Notes: generated by a model not told the origin, from the letters alone. Shown: positions 60,601 to 62,084, numbered from the stretch's first letter. The stretch is 64,000 bases of DNA from Mytilus californianus (GCF_021869535.1 NW_026262604.1:56134247-56198246), one strand, 5' to 3'. Program-made: numbers and translations.

Positions 60601-62084
60601 ACTCCAAAATAGGTGAACAGATTTCCAAATTTTTAAAATTTTTAGGTTAGATAGAACTTGTTGTGCTGACCATTTTTACCCGTCAGTTTTTTCTCTAAAT
60701 GCTATAGTCTTGGAAATATTAGCCAAAACTGCAGTTTCATCCCTAAGTTCTATTTAGACATGGCGGTCGTGTTGGTTGGTCAACCTGGACGAACATAATT
60801 ATCACAAACTTAATAGACATGATAGAAGACATCCTTCGGGAATGTCGGGTGAAATAGACATATAATGGTTACAATCCATTTAGCAGTTTCAGAGAAGATT
60901 TTTAAAGAAAAGTTTACCCGGCTTTCAATGGGTATAATTTTTATTCTTTTTGTTTTATAAGCTCTCACTTGTTTAATAAGTTTTGGATTTTTTCAAATAT
61001 TTTGGCCGTGAGCATCACATATTGTAGAAATGCACATCTGGTGCAGAAAAATTGGTACTGTTAATTTTATTACGGACGACGGACGCAAAGTGACAGCAAA
61101 AGCAAACATGTCCCTTTGGATCAAGTGAGCTAAAATTTAAAAACAAAAACGTCAGAGTTGATCTTTATCGACATAAAATTATATGTTGCCAGGTATTGTC
61201 AATCGTGTTAACATTGTTTTCAAATAATAATAGTGGGCCTTTTCCAACAAGATGATTTATTCATTTAATATAGGTACCGTATGTCATGTATGTGTAATGT
61301 TCGCGGAATTCTACTTACATGTAGCAGTAAACTAATGGATAATCTATATAGTGTATTAAAGACAGAATTAACAGCTATTTGGGGTTATAAACCAATTAAA
61401 GACTCTTTTGTGTAACTATACATTATTATATTTGTCAACATATATTTGTTCCTCCGTTATGAATAAGACTATAATATCTGTTCCAAATATTCTATACCCT
61501 TTATTCCGGAACAAATACTGTAATATCTCTTTCAGTGGAAATAATATTACAGAATATTTCTTCCATTTGTAACTAATGTTATATACATGTTATAAAGGAA
61601 TGTCTATTTCATGACATAATTAACTCTTTTTTCATGATATCCGTAGAAGAAGCGAGTAATATCGATATACAATTGTATCTAACATAAATAAATATAGTGG
61701 AGCATGATCATACACAAATTTGAAAGAGAAAAAAAAATGTGGTGTAACCGTTACGGTGAATCGTGAAAGACTGGACATGTATCTAGGGTTTGATGTCTCC
61801 TTTAAATTTCTTTTATTCAAAACGATCTCAATCTTAAATAACCAATTGAAATACTTTCAGAAATACTAGTAGTAAAAATTCGGGCAATTAAAATTCACAT
61901 AATTTATTTCAATAAATTTCTAATAATTAAACTAACACGCGCGTGTGCACATAGGCCATGCTAATCGGTACAAATCAACTGCAGCTGTTAACTCAGTAGA
62001 ACGCACATCATAAGATAGTCTAAGGAACAATCAATACCACTTACCAATAAGGTCAAAGATCACCAGATAGTATTTCTGTTCCAT
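3434..62084 (-). CDS. DCC/neogenin-like FN3/Ig receptor, ectodomain (23 exons, 3' incomplete)
   Basis: Whole-gene entry; exons follow separately. The sequence shows a signal peptide, ten FN3 domains and one Ig domain, with consistent intron phases across 23 exons and 3586 coding nt. Family knowledge: DCC, neogenin and protogenin are type I receptors for netrin or RGM ligands in axon guidance and adhesion. Match to DCC is clearest in FN3-8 (VTVNGTGP), FN3-9 (VKGYIVGHG) and FN3-10 (QW, TTYFIRIQ). The architecture is not that of canonical DCC (four Ig then six FN3): there is one Ig, placed after three FN3 domains. No membrane segment is seen, so the gene should continue below position 1. It could be a divergent paralogue of the DCC family or another FN3/Ig receptor. 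I am confident in the gene, less in its orthology. Confidence 0.85.
3846..4205 (+). mobile_element. tRNA-derived SINE, copy 1
   Basis: Begins with a tRNA-like head (CCGCCTAGGTGGTCTCGTTG, GAGTGCGGGA) and ends in an ATC-trinucleotide tail after GGACGTTAAGCAGCCATTC. An inverted copy lies at 30577-30978. Pol III boxes are decayed. Confidence 0.7.
4590..5045 (+). repeat. Dispersed repeat A, longest plus-strand copy
   Basis: Contains TTGCTCATTGTTGAAGACGG, GTCATTTGGTAGC and TTGTCTCATTGGCAGTTAT. The same family is at 5525-5700 (+) and, inverted, at 20212-20590, 29150-29280, 56800-57280 and 57570-57725. Family identity unknown to me; common in mussel DNA from memory. Confidence 0.7.
5169..5270 (-). 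CDS. Exon 22: first half of FN3-10
   Basis: Phase 1 in, phase 1 out; 102 nt; acceptor TTATTTCTAG. Encodes PGAPYDVRIKERGEEVP then TVLVTWKRPNIKEHIK. The donor is weak (AAAAG followed by GTTACT). Reading through it gives Gly-Tyr and then TAA. It joins exon 23 as HIK-GYILLY, the expected C strand. Resembles DCC FN3-6 (APKDLTV...KP..VIVSW..P). Confidence 0.85.
5525..5700 (+). repeat. Dispersed repeat A, 3' fragment
   Basis: Matches the 3' half of the copy at 4590-5045 (TTTGAATTGTTTTACATTTG to TTATTGGCAATTAT). Lies in the intron upstream of exon 22. Confidence 0.7.
5701..7735. other. AT-rich intron, nothing identified
   Basis: No exon-like sequence. I looked here on the minus strand for a DCC FN3-5 equivalent between exons 21 and 22 and found none. 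Short open frames on the minus strand lack splice sites or domain motifs. Confidence 0.4.
7736..8075 (+). repeat. 170-bp tandem duplication
   Basis: Two nearly identical 170-bp copies (GTATATCCCACATCTCC at 7744 and 7914; GGGGTGGGGAGGGGGTAGG in each). The high identity suggests a recent duplication. Confidence 0.9.
8798..9758. repeat. Duplicated block A-B-A'
   Basis: Block A (8798-9128) recurs almost unchanged as A' (9430-9758). Between them lies B (9129-9429), whose near-identical partner B' is at 10918-11218. A starts CAACGTTATTTTGCAC and B starts GCCAGTCTGGCATG. Confidence 0.85.
9934..9999 (-). CDS. Exon 21: Thr-rich linker before FN3-10
   Basis: Phase 1 in, phase 1 out; 66 nt; acceptor CACAATTTAG, donor GTAGGT. 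Encodes GKRQQNNYEITTIVATTPET then TP. In DCC this position is a linker followed by FN3-5. Here the next exon found is FN3-6-like. A symmetric exon that could be skipped; DCC itself has long and short forms at this junction (established). Confidence 0.65.
10128..10335. mobile_element. MITE, copy 1 (ACTGTA...TACAGT ends)
   Basis: About 208 bp bounded by ACTGTATATTTTCAGAAATT and AATAATTTCTGAATTTACAGT-type inverted ends. Shares its interior (GATTTCAGGAAAATATGCAT) with the copy at 27699-27913. A left-end fragment is near 38184. Confidence 0.7.
10575..11395 (+). repeat. Tandem array of ~155-bp units with hairpin-type right end
   Basis: About four degenerate units holding CCATGAAAATGAGGTCAAGG and CCTTACAATCATTCCATACA. 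The right end is CCGCCGCCGACAG then TATGTCTCGC...GCAAGACAAAAA, matching the right ends at 26745, 37350 and 48500. Confidence 0.7.
11610..11693 (-). CDS. Exon 20: end of FN3-9
   Basis: Phase 1 in, phase 1 out; 84 nt; acceptor ATTTATTTCAG, donor GTATGA. Encodes (R)PNAQYILTVRSFNSFGES then KPAFLKAKS: F strand Tyr, the S-F-N-x-x-G-E turn seen in DCC, and the G strand. No ATG, so visible only by splice and pattern reading. Confidence 0.8.
11733..13244 (+). mobile_element. Hairpin-ended element with 166-bp tandem core
   Basis: Left end has hairpin AGGCTCT-CA-AGAGCCT (11735-11750) followed by GTGTCGCTCACCT. The right end is GACGACGGACGACGCCGGAC then CAGGTGAGCTAAAAAG, with the outer left hairpin arm lost. 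Core is about seven units of ~166 bp with GGCGGCCATCTTGGAT and CATGCCATGTTTGGTTTCAT. Five similar open frames on the plus strand are unit repeats, not genes. Confidence 0.8.
13260..13800. other. AT-rich intron, nothing identified
   Basis: Homopolymer-rich intron DNA between the element ending near 13244 and the decayed exon 19 copy. No coding or repeat signal recognised. Confidence 0.4.
13803..13918 (-). pseudogene. Decayed tandem copy of the 3' part of exon 19
   Basis: Immediately downstream of exon 19, about 114 bases away, the intron repeats its last ~100 nt including the donor GTAAGC. The copy reads GYIVGHGRFLSEIYTKILG, close to the exon's GYIVGHGRFIPEVYRKILG, then a short deletion shifts the frame into TAA. 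It lacks the 5' part of the exon and a clear acceptor, so it is a dead partial duplication rather than an alternative exon. Confidence 0.8.
13936..14133 (-). CDS. Exon 19: first two thirds of FN3-9
   Basis: Phase 1 in, phase 1 out; 198 nt; acceptor TATTTTTTCAG, donor GTAAGC. Encodes IEQPPEPPSNLTADPVPLG, ITLMWASPLNTSIPVKGYIV and GHGRFIPEVY, ending YTITGL. PPLNxxIxVxGYIxGxG is a hallmark of the fourth FN3 domain of DCC/neogenin. Its last ~110 nt and donor are duplicated, decayed, in the intron at 13803-13918. Confidence 0.9.
14150..15370. other. Intron with a dispersed repeat fragment at 14222-14320
   Basis: The fragment GATGAGTCTTTTGTAGACGA and TTTTAATCCTGGTATCTATG recurs inverted at 43915-43995 and in part at 5490-5525. 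The rest shows no exon; splice sites and domain patterns are absent. Confidence 0.5.
15374..15481 (-). CDS. Exon 18: end of FN3-8
   Basis: Phase 1 in, phase 1 out; 108 nt; acceptor CTTTTTCAG, donor GTAAAG. Encodes GLEEGIVYEMRVAAVTVNG then TGPYSSWVQMVVTKSGT. The G-L-E-x-G...TVNGTGP...S-W string is one of the closest local matches to DCC/neogenin in the window (from memory). Confidence 0.9.
15490..16181. other. Intron, nothing identified
   Basis: AT-rich DNA between exon 18 and composite element copy 2. Short open frames without motif or splice context. Confidence 0.4.
16182..17970 (+). mobile_element. Composite tandem-core element, copy 2
   Basis: Left end AACAAGAAATGATTGTAACA then AAGTCTCCCAAACGAAG. 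The core runs from about 16379 with units of 121-123 bp that change to 133-134 bp after about 16995, each with ATATATGGTTTAGGGGTGGG. The right part matches copy 3 to CCCTGATTGCACCACTAGAC and then stops, so the terminal hairpin seen in copy 3 is missing (3' truncated). Confidence 0.8.
18060..19090 (+). mobile_element. Hairpin-ended element with ~160-bp core (ATACGCCCGTC family)
   Basis: Left end has ATACGCCCGTC (18082-18092). The right end is a 14-bp hairpin at 19056-19086 whose 3' arm ends GACGGGCGTAT, the inverse of the left end, followed by an A run. Core is about five units with ACCAAAAAGTATACAGATCT and GAGATACGGCGCGACATGTG. A GACGGACAGACA microsatellite lies at 18959-19035. Confidence 0.8.
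19280..19427 (-). CDS. Exon 17: central part of FN3-8
   Basis: Phase 0 in, phase 1 out; 148 nt, donor GTAAGG. Encodes QNFMVSWNPPPEHTRNGDL, VYYRLEYRTKYDE and NEMLLS. Follows SVNNS of exon 16 to give the DCC-type pattern of V-N-x-S then V-S-W and three prolines. A tandem CAG at the acceptor allows use of either AG, adding or losing one Gln (NAGNAG). Confidence 0.85.
19640..19790 (+). repeat. Dispersed repeat related to 3090-3240
   Basis: GCTAGGGGCTGTCT, CTTGTTGAAGGCC, GAGATGAAGAACA and AATAAAAGCGCTGTTC in the same order as at 3090-3200. Likely a shared element tail. Confidence 0.6.
20212..20590 (-). repeat. Dispersed repeat A, inverted copy
   Basis: Reverse complement of the 4590-5045 family: ATTGCCAATGAGACAACTCT, CTTCAACAATGAG, CTCCTGACTTAACACAGGC, GGGGTTAAACATG. 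Lies between exons 16 and 17. Confidence 0.75.
20759..21096 (-). CDS. Exon 16: FN3-7 and first strand of FN3-8
   Basis: Phase 1 in, phase 0 out; 338 nt; acceptor TCTTTTATAG, donor GTAAGT. Encodes NISNGIYISAKPLSSTSVQV then SWTTSYNSDLTRYLLRY, a long E strand region and HTEYIISLIPYFND (F strand), ending VWTYSDVPSAPPKDVTVL and SVNNS. The closing SDVPSAPP...V is the linker and A strand of DCC FN3-3 as I remember it. Confidence 0.9.
21165..21420 (+). repeat. Left-end fragment of the GTCTCG element group
   Basis: GGAACCCTGTGTCTCGTCTG followed by GTCCATTTATCAGTAAAATA, which matches the core of the 36521-37390 element. No right end before the next element at 21437. Confidence 0.5.
21437..23935 (+). 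mobile_element. Outer hairpin-ended element, split by an inner copy
   Basis: Left hairpin AGGCTCT-CA-AGAGCCT at 21439-21454. The sequence breaks at 21670, resumes at about 23495 (ACTGCAAAATTTTG) and ends with hairpin 23898-23931 (AGCTCAC...GTGAGCT, inner stem TGGGGCC/GGCCCCG) plus an A run. A CGACAGACGA microsatellite precedes the right hairpin. Confidence 0.8.
21671..23494 (+). mobile_element. Inner hairpin-ended element with ~498-bp core
   Basis: Left hairpin AGGCTCT-AA-AGAGCCT (21673-21688) then GTGTCGCTCACC; right hairpin 23462-23492 (AGCTCACTTGACCT / AGGTCAGGTGAGCT, loop TTC). The core has repeats of about 498 bp (GAACATTATTGCTGTTTACA near 22513 and 23011). Inserted in an older relative of itself. 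AAACT occurs on both sides (21666-21670, 23495-23499). Confidence 0.8.
23940..25110. other. AT-rich intron, nothing identified
   Basis: Long low-complexity AT-rich tract between exons 15 and 16. No exon, repeat array or element end recognised. Confidence 0.4.
25115..26820 (+). mobile_element. GTCTCG-type element interrupted by a ~161-bp array
   Basis: The outer core (ACTTTAACCTCAGACTAAAT, CATTTATCAGTAAAATACAG) runs to about 25680, resumes at about 26705 (AACTTTAACTACAGACTGAA) and ends with TATGTATCGC and a GCAGGCTTGACAAAAA right end. Between, at about 25690-26705, is an array with AGGGGCATAACTCTAGAAC units ending CCCCTCCGCCACGGCAGGGG, a hairpin, then CATAAAAAA. Confidence 0.7.
27131..27217 (-). 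CDS. Exon 15: end of FN3-6
   Basis: Phase 1 in, phase 1 out; 87 nt; acceptor ATTTTTTTTTCAG, donor GTAAGA. Encodes DRSKDYTVEIAAINNIGES (F strand with Tyr, then the F-G turn) and a basic G strand KIVRFLEAF. Fits exon 14 directly (LVHNL-DRSKDYTVEI). Confidence 0.8.
27485..27685 (-). CDS. Exon 14: first two thirds of FN3-6
   Basis: Phase 1 in, phase 1 out; 201 nt; acceptor TATTTTCAG, donor GTACGT. Encodes KTSPPPPKDMYLTVLANNSM, then VIKWLPPPQEY (B strand), QYQIVVAEEDG (C strand), and FLVHNL (E strand). A MITE ends roughly 15 bases upstream of the acceptor, so the branch point probably lies inside inserted DNA. Confidence 0.85.
27699..27913. mobile_element. MITE, copy 2, abutting exon 14's acceptor
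   Basis: Ends GATTCAGAAATTATTGCATG and CTGAATTTACAGT; interior matches copy 1 at 10128. Its left edge is about 15 bases from the first base of exon 14. Confidence 0.7.
28076..28330 (+). mobile_element. tRNA-derived SINE, second family
   Basis: A-box-like GTGGTTGAGCTAGC (28084-28097) and an exact B box GGTTCGAGTCC (28160-28170), followed by unrelated tail sequence. The spacing between boxes is longer than in a real tRNA, so this is a tRNA-related SINE or relic, not a tRNA gene. Confidence 0.6.
28801..28899 (-). CDS. Exon 13: end of FN3-5
   Basis: Phase 1 in, phase 1 out; 99 nt; acceptor TATCGTTTCAG, donor GTAAAAT. Encodes LENDKMYYFRIETVFPG (F strand with the conserved Tyr) and SAWEKFSTYLT (G strand). 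The reading frame is fixed by the only phase that avoids a stop and completes the FN3 fold. Confidence 0.8.
28915..29110 (+). mobile_element. Minimal hairpin-ended element without tandem core
   Basis: Left palindrome GTGTCCAAGGACAC then GAATGCC, a GACAGAAAGACGGA microsatellite, and right end TTCGCCTTGTGGCTAGGGCA then TAAA. Same plan as the larger families, with almost no core. Confidence 0.6.
29330..30250 (+). repeat. Minisatellite with a 153-bp higher-order unit
   Basis: Basic unit ~41 bp (GTGTTCTCTTGTGTAAATTG, ACACCAATCAGAATATAA). Four higher-order copies start with AGAATATATGTGTAAAC at 29521, 29674, 29827 and 29980, exactly 153 bp apart. Intronic, just after exon 12. Confidence 0.9.
30337..30478 (-). 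CDS. Exon 12: central part of FN3-5
   Basis: Phase 0 in, phase 1 out; 142 nt; acceptor TTATTTTAACAG, donor GTAGGT. Encodes AVEISWSNTSEAQNWPLKW (B strand), QHIIHYKTDD (C strand) and SVWKNSTIIY (E strand). A second GT four bases downstream would break the frame into exon 13, so the upstream donor is used. If joined directly to exon 9 (IRIINPG-AVEISW) the FN3 pattern is uninterrupted. Confidence 0.8.
30577..30978 (-). mobile_element. tRNA-derived SINE, copy 2 (inverted)
   Basis: Reverse complement of the 3846-4205 element: GAT-trinucleotide tail at the left, TTTATCGTCCAGCAG, and the tRNA-like head GACTTCCCGCACTCAAGG to CCACTGAGGCGG at the right. A TA microsatellite follows at 30974-30993. Confidence 0.75.
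30995..31935. other. Intron, nothing identified
   Basis: AT-rich, with two overlapping minus-strand open frames (31169-31583) lacking motif, splice sites or similarity that I recognise. Confidence 0.4.
31940..32930 (+). mobile_element. Hairpin-ended element with ~164-bp core (GAGATGG family)
   Basis: Left hairpin GAGATGG-GAG-CCATCTC (31950-31966), then GGGCCCCCGC. About five units with GACCTTGACCTTTGACCTAG and AACGGTTCTCAAGATATAGA. GGAC microsatellite, then right hairpin CCGCCA-TT-TGGCGG (32905-32918) and GGTCCCTAATAA. Confidence 0.8.
33440..33860 (+). repeat. Dispersed repeat with GTCTTG-type right end
   Basis: 33440-33780 holds an A-rich block with AAGCGCTTCACATTT and a GTGAGTCTTGAGTTGC segment. 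It joins GATGCTG...CCTAAGTCTTGATTTTCAAC, a degenerate right end of the GTCTCG group, ending just before exon 11's donor side. Confidence 0.5.
33895..33965 (-). CDS. Exon 11: Ser/Thr-rich exon of the candidate cassette
   Basis: Phase 1 in, phase 0 out; 71 nt; acceptor TCTATTTAAG, donor GTAAGT. Encodes PSPAEAMSTTTSVTDTGEEH then SGT, a Ser/Thr-rich stretch likely to be O-glycosylated (inference). With exon 10 it makes 108 nt (36 residues) of frame-neutral insertion into FN3-5. Composition and phase look coding; no domain. Confidence 0.55.
34233..35892. mobile_element. hAT-like TIR element
   Basis: Termini TAGGGATGTCAAC and GTTGACATCCCTA (13 bp, perfect), with several CGAGTACTCG palindromes just inside each end, as expected for subterminal transposase sites. 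No transposase frame inside, so non-autonomous. I could not confirm an 8-bp target duplication. Confidence 0.7.
34928..35762. mobile_element. TIR element nested in the hAT-like element
   Basis: Inverted ends CAGACTACACGAA and TTCGTGTAGTCTG, flanked on both sides by ACCAC (34923-34927 and 35763-35767), a 5-bp target duplication. Interior carries inverted CAGACCGAAT/ATTCGG motifs near each end. No coding capacity. Superfamily not assigned. Confidence 0.7.
36521..37392 (+). mobile_element. GTCTCG element with ~180-bp core
   Basis: Left GGTTC-AGCA-GAACC hairpin (36528-36541) followed by AGTGTCTCGCCTAC. Four units with TCCAAGTTTGGTAGAAATCC and ATTTATAAGTAAAATACGGA. Right end: GACGCCGCCGACGACAACGA, then GTCTCGC...GCTCGAC with an A run. 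Confidence 0.75.
37460..37496 (-). CDS. Exon 10: 37-nt exon of the candidate cassette
   Basis: Phase 0 in, phase 1 out; acceptor TTTGATTTAG, donor GTGAGT. Encodes VTLNSEDRISSV. Evidence is the pair of good splice sites and a phase fitting exons 9 and 11. It falls between strands A and B of FN3-5, where no insertion is expected, so it may be alternatively used. It can be left out only together with exon 11. Confidence 0.5.
38005..38170. repeat. Dispersed repeat, inverted partner at 61440-61570
   Basis: GAAGAAATATTCTGTAATAT, TTTCCACTGGAACAAATA and GGGTATAGAATATTTGTTCC reappear reverse-complemented at 61440-61570. Internally it repeats GGAACA/TGTTCC, so it can fold back. Confidence 0.65.
38806..38945 (-). 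repeat. Dispersed repeat B fragment beside exon 9
   Basis: GTCAAAGAGACAACAACCCA, CAGAAAACAGCCCAAGGCC and GCTGGCCCCTTTAA match 56888-57020. Ends about 15 bases from exon 9's donor. Confidence 0.7.
38959..39311 (-). CDS. Exon 9: FN3-4 and first strand of FN3-5
   Basis: Phase 1 in, phase 0 out; 353 nt; donor GTAAGTTT. Encodes DTSLGPPENIQAEVLSHNS then IGVYWSPPTNSANLP (B-strand Trp, C strand YEVHCW), and YNTKYHIGVIAVNQFG (F strand). It ends with the next domain's A strand, LPPLKIKNIRIINPG. One unpaired Cys in the C strand. A dispersed repeat ends about 15 bases past the donor. Confidence 0.9.
39770..40465 (+). repeat. 38-bp minisatellite
   Basis: About 18 units of GACACATGAACAACATGAGT plus ACTATCNGTGTTTCAGAT in the intron between exons 8 and 9. 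Variants: ACTATC/ATTATC and C/G/T at one site. Confidence 0.9.
40873..41044 (-). CDS. Exon 8: second half of the Ig domain
   Basis: Phase 0 in, phase 1 out; 172 nt; acceptor TCTATTTCAG, donor GTAATATT. Encodes IDISGRHSFEESEIEEDD, then LRLWKLKTSDSGLYKCHVLN, which holds the D-x-G-x-Y-x-C signature of Ig domains with the second core Cys, and ends SLNFTVT (G strand). Pairs with exon 7 for a complete Ig fold with one disulfide. Confidence 0.9.
41453..41998 (+). mobile_element. Hairpin-ended element, single-unit copy
   Basis: Left end GAGGCTCTTGCTCACCTTGG has lost the second hairpin arm. Interior shares GGGCAATAACTCCTA and CATGTCGGCCATCTTGAT with the 21.4-23.9 kb copies, without tandem amplification. 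Right hairpin 41964-41994 has stem TGGCCC/GGGCCA inside AGCTCA/TGAGCT. Confidence 0.75.
42561..42715 (-). CDS. Exon 7: first half of the Ig domain
   Basis: Phase 1 in, phase 0 out; 155 nt; acceptor GTCTTACAG-like (CTTACAG), donor GTAGGT. Encodes IISVEVNKTDNTYYDHNVTM then TCIVKYHG with the B-strand Cys, and ILWTKGDD with the core Trp. A nearer GT at 42564 would create a stop at the junction, so the donor at 42560 is chosen, giving GAWF joined to IDISGRH. Only one Ig domain is found in the ectodomain. Confidence 0.8.
42760..43262 (+). mobile_element. GTCTCG element, degraded copy
   Basis: Left CACACAGAGACAAGTCTCGCC; two core units with AATAGACCATGACAATGATG and TATCATTGACCTACCACAGG; right end AAGTCTTGATTTTTTTACC...GAGGAGAGACAAA. 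Related to 48050-48542. Confidence 0.65.
43508..43582 (-). CDS. Exon 6: acidic linker between FN3-3 and Ig
   Basis: Phase 1 in, phase 1 out; 75 nt, donor GTAAGT. Encodes DDNEDFIQSTTESVQDQLQD and a short KEDTL tail, with no fold visible. Acidic and Gln-rich. Being symmetric it could be skipped without a frameshift. Supported by phase, splice sites and coding-like composition rather than similarity. Confidence 0.6.
43590..44050. other. Intron with a small dispersed repeat at 43915-43995
   Basis: AATAAACTCATCATAGATAC and TGGTCTACAAAAGACTCACC are the inverse of 14222-14320. Otherwise nothing recognised. Confidence 0.5.
44051..45691 (+). mobile_element. Composite tandem-core element, copy 3, complete
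   Basis: Left AAGTCTCCCAAACGAAG (44084-44100) is the exact inverse of the right terminus CTTCGTTTGGGAGACTT (45675-45691), which is itself the 3' arm of a hairpin at 45662-45691. Between them: a tandem core 44241-45300, a conserved AAAATCCCATAGGGTTCTAT block, and two GAA microsatellites. This is the Helentron-like plan: paired terminal repeats, microsatellite and 3' hairpin (family knowledge). Confidence 0.8.
44241..45300 (+). repeat. Higher-order repeat of two 134-bp unit types
   Basis: Eight monomers start at 44241, 44375, 44509, 44644, 44778, 44912, 45046 and 45180. Types alternate strictly: type 1 has TCTCGACCATTTAC and ATATCATTCAAACCATC, type 2 has TCTTGACCACTTAC and ATTTCATTTGATGTGC. 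The repeating unit is therefore a 268-bp dimer, four copies. Confidence 0.9.
45990..46995 (+). mobile_element. Hairpin-ended element with ~164-bp core (ATGTCCCC family)
   Basis: Left ATGTCCCCCGCTTTGCAC; about five units with TTCCAAGGGGCATAACTC and CTGGCAAGAATTGTACACAT; GGACAGACGGACACC; right hairpin CCCTGC...GCAGGG (46971-46992). A second copy is at 56160-56800. Confidence 0.75.
46996..47675. other. Intron, nothing identified
   Basis: AT-rich. One local palindrome, CACTTGCACATG then CATGTTGCAAGTG, near 47270-47290. No exon. Confidence 0.4.
47678..47800 (-). CDS. Exon 5: end of FN3-3
   Basis: Phase 1 in, phase 1 out; 123 nt; acceptor TTTCTTTAAG, donor GTAAAT. Encodes DLYKGQQYKVRIAAKSG with the F-strand Tyr, then TGKSTNWLVATLSGG (G strand) and a polar tail NKTKIQK. 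Too short and lacking ATG to stand out as an ORF. Recognised from the FN3 F-G pattern and the exact phase match to exon 4. Confidence 0.8.
48050..48542 (+). mobile_element. GTCTCG element with intact right hairpin
   Basis: Left AACACAGAGATATGTCTTGCC; core units with AATAGACCATGACTGAGGG; GACGACGACGCTGATGCTGG; right end GTCTCGCTTTTTGAC-TCC-GTCAAGGAGAGAC forms a long hairpin, then AAAA. Lies between exons 4 and 5. Confidence 0.7.
48627..48774 (-). CDS. Exon 4: central part of FN3-3
   Basis: Phase 0 in, phase 1 out; 148 nt; acceptor CATTTTACAG, donor GTAATT. Begins KLVVKWGLPRGDDFKK and continues ITGYQIQYRQKG to KYIIT. It supplies strands B to E of the FN3 fold begun at the end of exon 3: EVYGST joins KLVVKW to give the usual A/B pattern. 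Lys-rich loop (TTKKKQK). Confidence 0.85.
48785..50690. other. Long intron segment, nothing identified
   Basis: AT-rich. An imperfect repeat ATGAATATTATGAAAAATTC occurs at about 50090 and 50410. No exon or element ends recognised. Confidence 0.4.
50700..51860. repeat. Segment with recurrent TTACCGT/TTCGTCA motifs
   Basis: 50740-50960 and 51710-51850 share scattered TTTTACCGT, GATTCGTCA and CCGTTA motifs and may be the two ends of one decayed element. The open frames here on both strands are not supported as genes. Confidence 0.3.
52303..52613. mobile_element. Foldback element with G25/C25 tracts in its ends
   Basis: Ends are inverted: CTACCATTTGATTTTTATG + G25 + CTAGGATGAAA and TTTTCATCCTAG + C25 + ATAAAAATCAAATGGTAG. 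Between them are several degenerate copies of AAAAAAGGCAGGAC. The two homopolymers are the same length as printed. Confidence 0.85.
53250..53520 (+). mobile_element. Decayed fragment of the AGGTGAGC hairpin family
   Basis: Matches the 3' third of the 21-24 kb elements: GTCAGATTTTCTC, AGACACATTTTCTAAAACTA, TCCAGAGATTTTTGTAAACG, GACGACGGACACCAAGTGAT. The right hairpin is destroyed. Confidence 0.6.
53525..54525. other. Intron, nothing identified
   Basis: AT-rich; no exon, element end or array seen. Confidence 0.4.
54528..54740 (+). repeat. ~55-bp degenerate tandem repeat
   Basis: Four copies of GAATAAAAGTGTCGACAAGA plus TAAACTTCTCCTGC, with spacer AAATTACCCGAGTG. Confidence 0.75.
54795..55385 (-). 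mobile_element. GC-richer dispersed element with ATC-type tail
   Basis: A stretch clearly richer in G and C than its surroundings, starting with a GAT trinucleotide run then GGGGGTTATTAACGACCTTG and GGTCGGCTCGTGCCCGGAGG. Read on the minus strand it ends in an ATC tail, like the SINEs in this window. No coding frame. Family unknown. Confidence 0.5.
55395..56160 (+). repeat. Direct repeat pair (55395-55612 and 55941-56160)
   Basis: AAATTATATGGCCTTCCAAA, CGAAATCCGGATATGGTGTA and CATTTCGTTAGATCTGGTGA occur in both, about 546 bp apart. The second copy is cut at GGCAATC by the element starting at 56160. No gene is implied by the open frames. Confidence 0.8.
56160..56800 (+). mobile_element. Hairpin-ended element, ATGTCCCC family, copy 2
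   Basis: Left TCCCCCTGCGTTGCACATAT, three units with TTCCAAGGGCCATAAC and TTTTCGAACTCGTCCAAGA, ends ATGTCCCCCGCTACTG. Same family as 45990-46995. The 144-aa minus-strand open frame here is a repeat artefact. Confidence 0.7.
56800..57280 (-). repeat. Dispersed repeats A and B joined, inverted
   Basis: CTTCAGTCAACAATGAGCAA...AAAGGCCCCGAAAA (family A), then GTTTCAAAGAGACAACAACC...GCTGGCCCCTT (family B), then GGCTCCTGACTTGGGACAGG and GGCGGGGATAAACATG (family A again), suggesting B sits within or is a variant module of A. Confidence 0.65.
57570..57725 (-). repeat. Dispersed repeat A fragment beside exon 3
   Basis: AAAGGCCTGATTTATG, GATATACAGCAAAAACGATG and GGCGGGATTAACAT match 20380-20500. Ends about 20 bases from exon 3's donor. 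Confidence 0.7.
57743..58086 (-). CDS. Exon 3: FN3-2 and first strand of FN3-3
   Basis: Phase 1 in, phase 0 out; 344 nt; acceptor ATATCTTTGCAG, donor GTAAGTAG. Encodes DSEVAVGPPRGLKIKDS, then an FN3 domain with IKIKWRRP, SGYRVTWKM and TYIIKVQAM, followed by a basic stretch RTKRKVVIRAP and the A strand of the next domain (TNFTVEVYGST). The phase-0 intron splits FN3-3 before its B strand, as DCC-family genes often do. A dispersed repeat lies within about 20 bases of the donor. Confidence 0.85.
58290..58815 (-). repeat. 87-bp minisatellite carrying copies of exon 2's splice donor
   Basis: About five tandem units of 87 bp lie just inside the intron after exon 2. Each unit begins, on the minus strand, with a copy of the exon's last ~14 nt (AAGAATTCGCTTG) and most retain the donor GTAAGT. 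Unit length is a multiple of three, which is why the plus strand shows long but meaningless open frames here. Confidence 0.85.
58827..59129 (-). CDS. Exon 2: end of signal peptide and FN3-1
   Basis: Phase 1 in, phase 1 out; 303 nt; acceptor TTTTTTCCAG, donor GTAAGTTA. After the signal peptide tail the exon encodes one whole FN3 domain starting at LAPPVGLRAYAISP, with the B-strand Trp in FRVKW, the C-strand LRYRNIP and the F-strand YEFSVKAV. From memory it looks like the fifth FN3 domain of DCC/neogenin (PPVG...RVSW, YEFSVMV). It is rich in Lys and Arg, which may favour heparan sulfate binding (inference). Its last 14 nt and donor are repeated in a minisatellite just downstream in the intron. 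Confidence 0.85.
59415..59550. repeat. Foldback repeat
   Basis: GGGAGAT...GATTTGTTCACCC and GGGTGAGCAAATC...ATCTCCC form a long imperfect hairpin around CCCGAGGGAAATATG. Possibly a MITE remnant. Confidence 0.55.
59813..61135 (+). mobile_element. Old AGGTGAGC-family element with variant left hairpin
   Basis: Left hairpin AGGCACA-CC-TGTGCCT (59815-59830), then GTTTCGCTCACCTGG. Degenerate core with ACAGGGGCAATAACT and TTTTAAGCCAGTTCC. GACGGACGCAAAGTGACAGC, then a decayed right hairpin ending AAGTGAGCTAAAA. First intron of the gene. Confidence 0.7.
61440..61575. repeat. Inverted partner of 38005-38170
   Basis: ATTTGTTCC, AATATTCTATACCCTTTATT and AGTGGAAATAATATTACAGA are the inverse of the copy near 38.1 kb. 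Confidence 0.65.
62045..62084 (-). CDS. Exon 1: start codon and signal peptide N-terminus
   Basis: Encodes 13 residues plus one base (phase 1), donor GTAAGTGG. Joined to exon 2 it reads MEQKYYLVIFDLIVCLLCQ, a convincing signal peptide whose cleavage probably falls near QVRC before the first FN3 domain. Start choice: ATG has A at -3 and G at +4, and an in-frame TAA lies 18 nt upstream, so no earlier in-frame Met reaches it. The phase fits exon 2 exactly. Identification rests on the spliced signal peptide because the exon is too short to recognise alone. Confidence 0.75.
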